From positions 1 to 11,005 of the forward strand of contig NZVJ01000040.1 of NCBI GenBank assembly GCA_002701455.1: a DNA stretch of 11,005 bases, written 5' to 3'. Under the pieces are notes generated by a model. It searched no databases and was not told the origin of the DNA. It worked only from the letters and a program-made list of their open reading frames with translations. Position 1 is the stretch's first letter. Each line of letters starts with the position of its first letter. The DNA comes from Rhodospirillaceae bacterium. GTDB lineage: Bacteria; Pseudomonadota; Alphaproteobacteria; Thalassobaculales; Thalassobaculaceae. Shown one piece after another: positions 6,733 through 11,005 of the stretch. Made by a program: the position numbers and the translations under genes.

Positions 6733-9162
6733 TTAATAAATACCCTGGCCACCCCTGGATGGAGACGATTTCAATTTTGGCGGTACAGTATTGCCACTGT
6801 TCCATCCCCCTGTGTAACCCCCGTCTAAAACCCTGCTAACGCCTTTTGGTTCATTTCCTGCTTTAAAGACCTCTGTTATTATCGCAGGACTTCTTTTTGT
6901 TGCTAGATTACCTGTAGCCGGATCTATTCTCACATGCAAAATTCCAGGTGGGGCTCGAAAAGGCGTCACAGGGACATCACGTAAAGCTTTTTCCATAAAC
7001 TTTTTGAAAATTGGAGCTGCAACATTTGAGCCGGTATCGCTGCGTCCAAGAGTGCGAGGTTTGTCAAACCCCACATAAACGCCCACAGCTAGGTCTGGGG
7101 TAAACCCAATAAACCAAGTATCAAAGTTACTGTTTGTTGTGCCAGTTTTTCCAGCAAGAGGTTTCCCTATTTTTGCTATTCTTCGTCCTGTTCCACGTTT
7201 AACGACTCCCTCGAGCATTCTTACCATTTGATAAGCTGATGTTGGACTTACTACTTGCTCCCGTAAATCCGGCACTTGAGGTACAAGTGATCTAGCCTGA
7301 AATTTGGCATTGCATGCTGAACAAATACGTTGATCTTGTCTAAAAATCGTTTCGCCGTTCCTGTCTTGTATACGATCAATAAAAGTTGGTTTTATTCTTT
7401 TTCCACCATTGACCAGCATTGCGTAAGCAGCCGTAAGTTTGATAAGGGTTGTTTCGCCAGCTCCTAGAGACATTGAAAGCTGTTCCGGCATGTTAGGCAT
7501 AATATCAAACTTGTTAGCATATTTTGAAACTGCCTTCATACCTATGGTTCGAGCTAGCCTTACCGTCATCAGATTGCGTGATTTCTCAATCCCAATTCTC
7601 ATGGCACTAGGGCCATAGAACTTTTTTGTATAGTTCGCAGGCTTCCATTTTCCCAAGCCGGGACCTTGATCAATTACGAATGGCGCATCAAGAATTCTCG
7701 TAGCAGGGCTATAACCCCGATCAAGTGCCGCAAGGTAAACAAACGGCTTAAAAGCAGATCCAGGCTGTCTAAATGCCTGAGTTGCTCTATTGAATTCTGA
7801 AGATTCAAAATTCCAACCACCAGCCATAGCAAGTACGCGACCGGTATGAGGATCAAGCACCACCAGCGCTCCATTTACCTGAGGCACCTGACGCAATTTG
7901 TACAAATTATTCTGTTTATCAACAATTTCAACTAAAACAACACTGCCCTCAGATACGAAATCCTTTAATTGCTTCAAACGACGACCTATTTTTTGGTTTT
8001 GTCGCCACGCGTGACCCCACCCAATATCCTTATTTTCTATGAAACCTATTTCACCATTTTCAAAGCCAAGTTTTGCGCTATCGATAGTGATATTCAAGAC
8101 GACAGCAATCTTCCAGCCTGGCAGAATACCCAACGGTTTTTTTACTTCAGCTAATTTTTTATCCCAATCTGGTCCAAGGTCTATTGTATCTAATGGTCTG
8201 CGCCAACCATGCCGTTTATCATAAGTGCTGAGGCCGTATTGTAGTGCTTGGTCGGCAAGTTTTTGCATAAGAGGGTCAACAGAGGTCCTAACAGATAACC
8301 CGCCACCATAAAGTTTATTACTTCCAAATCTGGCAACAAGTTCTCTTCTTACATCCTCAACAAAATATTTCGCATCTACAAATTCGGTCTCTGATTTAGG
8401 TATGATTACTAGTTCACTCGACTGTGCTTCGGTCATAGTCCTTTCAGAAATAAACCCATTTTTGTGCATCTGTTTAATAACCCAGTTGCGCCGCGCGATA
8501 GCTGCGCCTCTTTTTCGAAAAGGATGATAATTATTTGGCGCCTTCGGAAGAGCGGCTAGATACGCAACTTCGGGGACTGTGAGCTCGTCCAGCGATTTGT
8601 CAAAATAGTTAAGCGCTGCAGCTGCAACACCATAAGATCCCATGCCCAGATAAATTTCATTGAGGTATAATTCTAGAATTCTGTTTTTAGAAAAGGCTTT
8701 TTCAATTCTGAATGCAAGTATAGCCTCCTTAATTTTACGTTCTAGCGAAAGCTCATTAGTTAAGAGAAAGTTTTTTGCAACTTGTTGTGTAATTGTGGAA
8801 GCCCCTCTGGGGCGTTTGTTATTGTAGAAATTTAGAAGATTACTAACAGCGGCATTGACCAGACTATAGATATCTATCCCACTATGGGCATAGAAGTTTT
8901 TATCCTCAGATGATAGAAAAGCCTTTATTAAAAGTTTTGGCATTGCGTTTACAGGAACGAAAACTCTTCGTTCTTTTGCATACTCTGCTATCAGCCTGCC
9001 ATCGCCACCATGTACCCTTGTCACTACAGGTGGCCTATAATCCGCTAATTGACCATATTCTGGTAGACCTTTTCCGTATTTATAAAGCAAAAAAGCTATA
9101 GCACCCGCGGTCATTGAACCTAGAAGTAAAAAAACTGAAAAGCCATATATTACCCAGCGCAT
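6733..9162 (-). CDS. mrcA: Penicillin-binding protein 1A, bifunctional transglycosylase/transpeptidase
   Basis: 809-residue class A PBP that polymerises lipid II into glycan strands and cross-links the peptides, anchored in the inner membrane with its catalytic part in the periplasm. Residues about 3-27 are the single membrane segment. The GT51 domain has the catalytic E86 in E-D-K-N-F-Y-A-H-S-G, then R-G-A-S-T-I-T-Q-Q (119-127) and L-Y-L-N-E-I-Y-L-G. Residues about 310-425 form the OB-like linker domain. The transpeptidase has S469-x-x-K472, S528-R-N530 and K672-T-G-T. A C-x-x-C pair (C614, C617) lies in the insertion before the KTG motif. The C-terminal tail is Gly/Pro/Lys-rich and probably disordered. 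ATG start at 9162 with AAGG about 6-7 nt upstream. It starts 113 bp after the amidase gene, and prfB follows. All catalytic residues are present, so it should be active. Confidence 0.96.
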   Translation of the reverse strand: MRWVIYGFSVFLLLGSMTAGAIAFLLYKYGKGLPEYGQLADYRPPVVTRVHGGDGRLIAEYAKERRVFVPVNAMPKLLIKAFLSSEDKNFYAHSGIDIYSLVNAAVSNLLNFYNNKRPRGASTITQQVAKNFLLTNELSLERKIKEAILAFRIEKAFSKNRILELYLNEIYLGMGSYGVAAAALNYFDKSLDELTVPEVAYLAALPKAPNNYHPFRKRGAAIARRNWVIKQMHKNGFISERTMTEAQSSELVIIPKSETEFVDAKYFVEDVRRELVARFGSNKLYGGGLSVRTSVDPLMQKLADQALQYGLSTYDKRHGWRRPLDTIDLGPDWDKKLAEVKKPLGILPGWKIAVVLNITIDSAKLGFENGEIGFIENKDIGWGHAWRQNQKIGRRLKQLKDFVSEGSVVLVEIVDKQNNLYKLRQVPQVNGALVVLDPHTGRVLAMAGGWNFESSEFNRATQAFRQPGSAFKPFVYLAALDRGYSPATRILDAPFVIDQGPGLGKWKPANYTKKFYGPSAMRIGIEKSRNLMTVRLARTIGMKAVSKYANKFDIMPNMPEQLSMSLGAGETTLIKLTAAYAMLVNGGKRIKPTFIDRIQDRNGETIFRQDQRICSACNAKFQARSLVPQVPDLREQVVSPTSAYQMVRMLEGVVKRGTGRRIAKIGKPLAGKTGTTNSNFDTWFIGFTPDLAVGVYVGFDKPRTLGRSDTGSNVAAPIFKKFMEKALRDVPVTPFRAPPGILHVRIDPATGNLATKRSPAIITEVFKAGNEPKGVSRVLDGGYTGGWNSGNTVPPKLKSSPSRGGQGIY

Positions 9163-9275
9163 TAAAAACCTTTATTATGGAGTGGCACCAAAATCGTGTA
9201 ATTTACAAATAAATTGAGATGTAAAACTTTATCCAAAAATTCAATCATAAATTGAAGTACTAATAACTTAACTAG

Positions 9276-10559
9276 CTAATTCCTGAAAGATTGTCCCTTA
9301 AAAAAATACTGATCGAGTCCTTGTAAAAGTGCAAAAGCTAGTTTTTCTTGAAATGATTCAGTGTTTAAAAGATTCTCGTCTGCAATATTTGATAAGTATC
9401 CCATTTCCAGCAGTATAGACGGAATATCAAGTGCCTTTAAGACCGCAAAACCAGCAAATTTATGTGGTCTTCGGTGTGTCTTAATCTTTCTGGTAAGTTC
9501 TTGTACGACGGCTCCAGCAAAAACTGCTGACTGATTCATTGTTTCGCGCTGAATCAAATCAATCAAAATGTCTGTAACTTCTTGTGACTCCGCATTTAGA
9601 TCAATCCCAGAAATAAGGTCTGCTTTATTCTCGCGCTCCGCTAATTGAGCGGCCTCCTTATCTGATGCATTTTCAGATAATGTATAAACCGTCGCGCCAC
9701 GAACTGCACCATTTTTGATAGAGTCCGCATGTAATGATATGAATAAATCTGCTTGTGCGCGACGAGCAATTGCCACTCTTTTCCTCAAAGCTATAAACTG
9801 ATCCGATTTCCGTGTCATAACCACTTCATAGCGACCGGTTTGAACCAATATTTTTTTTATAGTTTTTGCCGCCATCAAAACAATCTTTTTTTCATACGTG
9901 CCTCGGCGACCAATCGCGCCTGGGTCTACACCACCGTGCCCCGGATCTAAAACAATAATTTTTGATTTTGATGTTTTATTCTGAACTGATTTAATTTTGG
10001 ATTTTTGTCCTGATGCTGCTTTTGGTTTAGCTAAAATCAGGTTCTTAAGTTCAATTTCTTTTTGAATTCTTGATTTTTTTACGTTCGACAAAAAATTAGT
10101 TCTTGTTGTGCGTACTAGGTCGAGAACCAAACGACTCTCCGGTTTGATGCCAGGCTTGATGATGAAAGCTTTTTCAACAAGAAATGGTTTTGATAAGTCA
10201 ATGACTACACGAGATATTCCAGGTTCAAGCAGTCCAAATCTATAGCCCAATACACCACCTATAGGTTTTTGCAATATTGGATTTAGTCGGAAATCAACTT
10301 CCAGCATATCTAGAACTAGCCTGTAGGGATCCGCCAGGAAGAAATATTTGTAAGAGATAGAGCCTTGGATATCCATAACAATCCTCGTCTTGGCGTCGTG
10401 CGCACCCAACCGAAGATTCTTAATCGTCGATATAACTTTTTTTTCTGAAGATTGTGCAAAACAACTCTTGCTGGCAATCGATGGTACCGTGCTTACTAAT
10501 ACCGAAAATATGGTAAAAAAAAGAAACAGACTGGTAAAATTGTTCCGGATTTTTAGCAC
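9276..10559 (-). CDS. amiC: Periplasmic N-acetylmuramoyl-L-alanine amidase (AMIN + Amidase_3)
   Basis: 427-residue zinc amidase that cuts the bond between N-acetylmuramic acid and L-Ala, used to split septal peptidoglycan at division. Residues 1-35 form a signal peptide (basic start, Leu/Phe-rich core, likely cleavage after C-F-A). Residues about 40-150 are the AMIN domain, which targets the enzyme to the septum or cell wall. A Lys/Ser-rich linker covers about 155-200. The catalytic Amidase_3 domain has zinc ligands H208 (P-G-H-G-G), E223 (Y-E-K-K) and H277 (S-L-H-A-D-S), and the catalytic E385 (L-L-E-M-G-Y-L-S-N). The start is a GTG at 10559: no in-frame ATG precedes the signal peptide, and a stop lies 13 codons upstream. 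The ribosome site is weak (AAGGG about 12 nt away). It is the first gene of the amiC-mrcA-prfB run. Confidence 0.94.
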   Translation of the reverse strand: MLKIRNNFTSLFLFFTIFSVLVSTVPSIASKSCFAQSSEKKVISTIKNLRLGAHDAKTRIVMDIQGSISYKYFFLADPYRLVLDMLEVDFRLNPILQKPIGGVLGYRFGLLEPGISRVVIDLSKPFLVEKAFIIKPGIKPESRLVLDLVRTTRTNFLSNVKKSRIQKEIELKNLILAKPKAASGQKSKIKSVQNKTSKSKIIVLDPGHGGVDPGAIGRRGTYEKKIVLMAAKTIKKILVQTGRYEVVMTRKSDQFIALRKRVAIARRAQADLFISLHADSIKNGAVRGATVYTLSENASDKEAAQLAERENKADLISGIDLNAESQEVTDILIDLIQRETMNQSAVFAGAVVQELTRKIKTHRRPHKFAGFAVLKALDIPSILLEMGYLSNIADENLLNTESFQEKLAFALLQGLDQYFFKGQSFRN

Positions 10560-10592
10560 AATATCAACAGACCCTTCGTGAGACGAGACCTT

Positions 10593-10621
10593 AGTTTAAG
10601 GGAGTCATGTGCTGAAAACAA
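10593..10621 (-). promoter_or_regulatory. Candidate promoter of the amiC-mrcA-prfB operon
   Basis: On the minus strand, TTGTTT (10621-10616) and TAAACT (10598-10593) are 17 bp apart. A start near 10586 would give a leader of about 27 nt before the amiC GTG. Both hexamers are moderate matches, so this is a prediction only. Confidence 0.4.
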
Positions 10622-10711
10622 TTTTAATCCTCATCAGAAAAGCCAAGTTAGTGATCACAGTAAGAAAAAAATACCCCCGAAAATCACGCCAAAAGTTTTT
10701 TCTAATTAATA

Positions 10712-10740
10712 TTGTTCCAACGCAACTAAATAAGTATTAT
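10712..10740 (+). promoter_or_regulatory. Candidate rightward promoter
   Basis: TTGTTC (10712-10717) and TATTAT (10735-10740) are 17 bp apart on the plus strand. A start near 10747 would give a leader of about 100 nt before the ATG at 10851, or about 240 nt before the alternative starts near 10990. It is the best plus-strand promoter match in this region. Confidence 0.45.
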
Positions 10741-10850
10741 TATCAAGGATGTTTTTTTAATGTACTGTAGTCTTTAGTAAATGATACAGAACTAAAAAGC
10801 AGATTGAATGACCTCTCTGCATTAAAGAAGTAAGGATTTAGTTAATAGTA

Positions 10851-11005
10851 ATGCGCGCTATCCAGACGTATAAAGAAGCAACTTTTCCAATGGGCACAGC
10901 TGCCGGCAAACACGACGACAGGAAAGTTTGGTCTACGATTCGAATTTTTTTTGATGGCTGCCGCGTTACATTAGTAAGGAGGAACGGTGATTATGTACTG
11001 TTATC
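10851..11005 (+). CDS. Unrecognised partial reading frame, open to the window edge
   Basis: From the ATG at 10851 the frame stays open for 51 codons to the end of the window. The product starts M-R-A-I-Q-T-Y-K-E-A and continues through a mixed hydrophobic/basic stretch (I-R-I-F-F-D-G-C-R-V-T-L-V-R-R) that could form beta strands. I do not recognise a family. The other five frames here carry stops, and this stretch is richer in G and C than the leader before it, which mildly favours coding. Against it, no good ribosome site precedes the ATG (AAGGA is about 14 nt away), and two AGG codons fall on a strong Shine-Dalgarno-like sequence at 10976. It may instead be untranslated leader of a gene beginning near or beyond the window end. 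It does not show the M-A-K-K-M-L-I-D-A start typical of RNase E, which I would expect here. Confidence 0.35.
   Translation, partial: MRAIQTYKEATFPMGTAAGKHDDRKVWSTIRIFFDGCRVTLVRRNGDYVLL
10976..10982 (+). promoter_or_regulatory. Strong Shine-Dalgarno-like sequence with nearby alternative starts
   Basis: AAGGAGG is followed by a GTG at 10987 (4-nt spacing) and an in-frame ATG at 10993 (10-nt spacing). Both spacings are outside the best range, but the core is a full match to the anti-Shine-Dalgarno. If functional, it would start a gene whose first codons read M-Y-C-Y, in a different frame from the open frame at 10851. Only about six codons are visible, so no identity can be given. Confidence 0.25.

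Larger units (their letters stand above)
10560..10850. other. AT-rich divergent intergenic region
   Basis: No reading frame of useful length on either strand; stops occur often in all six frames. It contains one candidate promoter in each direction (listed separately), a GTGATCAC palindrome (10651-10658), and long A and T runs. I see no tRNA, no intrinsic terminator and no recognisable riboswitch. It probably serves as the control region for amiC to the left and for a rightward transcript. Confidence 0.6.

Noticed and set aside
7674..7874. Antisense and alternative-frame open frames inside mrcA, prpE and amiC (example coordinates given)
   Set aside because: They overlap strongly supported genes, lack ribosome sites and show no family-like composition.
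9202..9225. Inverted repeat TTTACA...TGTAAA between amiC and mrcA as a terminator or operator
   Set aside because: Six AT-rich pairs separated by 12 nt with no T tract; expected by chance in such AT-rich spacer.
10651..10658. GTGATCAC palindrome as a CRP/FNR site
   Set aside because: The known sites need a 6-bp (CRP) or 4-bp (FNR) gap between half-sites; here the halves abut, and no second copy was seen.

Overview
The window looks like a chromosomal segment of a Gram-negative alphaproteobacterium of moderate-to-low GC (about 40% by eye). The lineage evidence is a TrcR/DUF1013 protein and a DUF1192 protein, both families known mainly from Alphaproteobacteria, and the gene order amidase > PBP1A > RF2 on one strand, an arrangement I recall as common in that class. 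A marine low-GC lineage is plausible, but that is inference. I see no rRNA, tRNA, CRISPR array, insertion sequence or phage gene.

Left part (1-1707, all on the minus strand): a small DUF1192 protein, a MaoC-like hotdog hydratase, and a HlyD/EmrA-type membrane fusion protein that runs off the left edge. MaoC and HlyD are 27 bp apart and look co-transcribed. Centre-left: trcR, the only certain plus-strand gene, is divergent from DUF1192. It has a clear sigma-70-like promoter with a perfect 12-bp palindrome inside the spacer. trcR converges, with a 7-bp gap, on a GlxA-type AraC regulator.

Centre and right (2457-10559, all minus): in transcription order, a periplasmic N-acetylmuramoyl-L-alanine amidase (AMIN + Amidase_3), the bifunctional penicillin-binding protein 1A, peptide release factor 2, a propionyl-CoA synthetase of the PrpE/ACSS3 type, and the GlxA-type regulator. 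The first two remodel and build peptidoglycan, RF2 terminates translation, and PrpE activates short-chain acids. The last two genes may form a separate metabolic pair. prfB is split by the classical programmed +1 frameshift: a 23-codon first frame ends at an in-frame TGA inside CTTTGAC, behind a GGAGG element, so the full protein is 369 residues and not the product of the long downstream frame alone.

Right end (10560-11005): an AT-rich divergent intergenic region with one candidate promoter in each direction, then a plus-strand reading frame open to the window edge. RNase E (rne) is what I would expect divergent from the amidase, but its characteristic N-terminus is not visible. This stretch is either the start of an unrecognised gene or a long leader for a gene outside the window. 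It is the least explained part of the window. I found no convincing new multi-gene system; the best-supported notable element is the prfB frameshift site.
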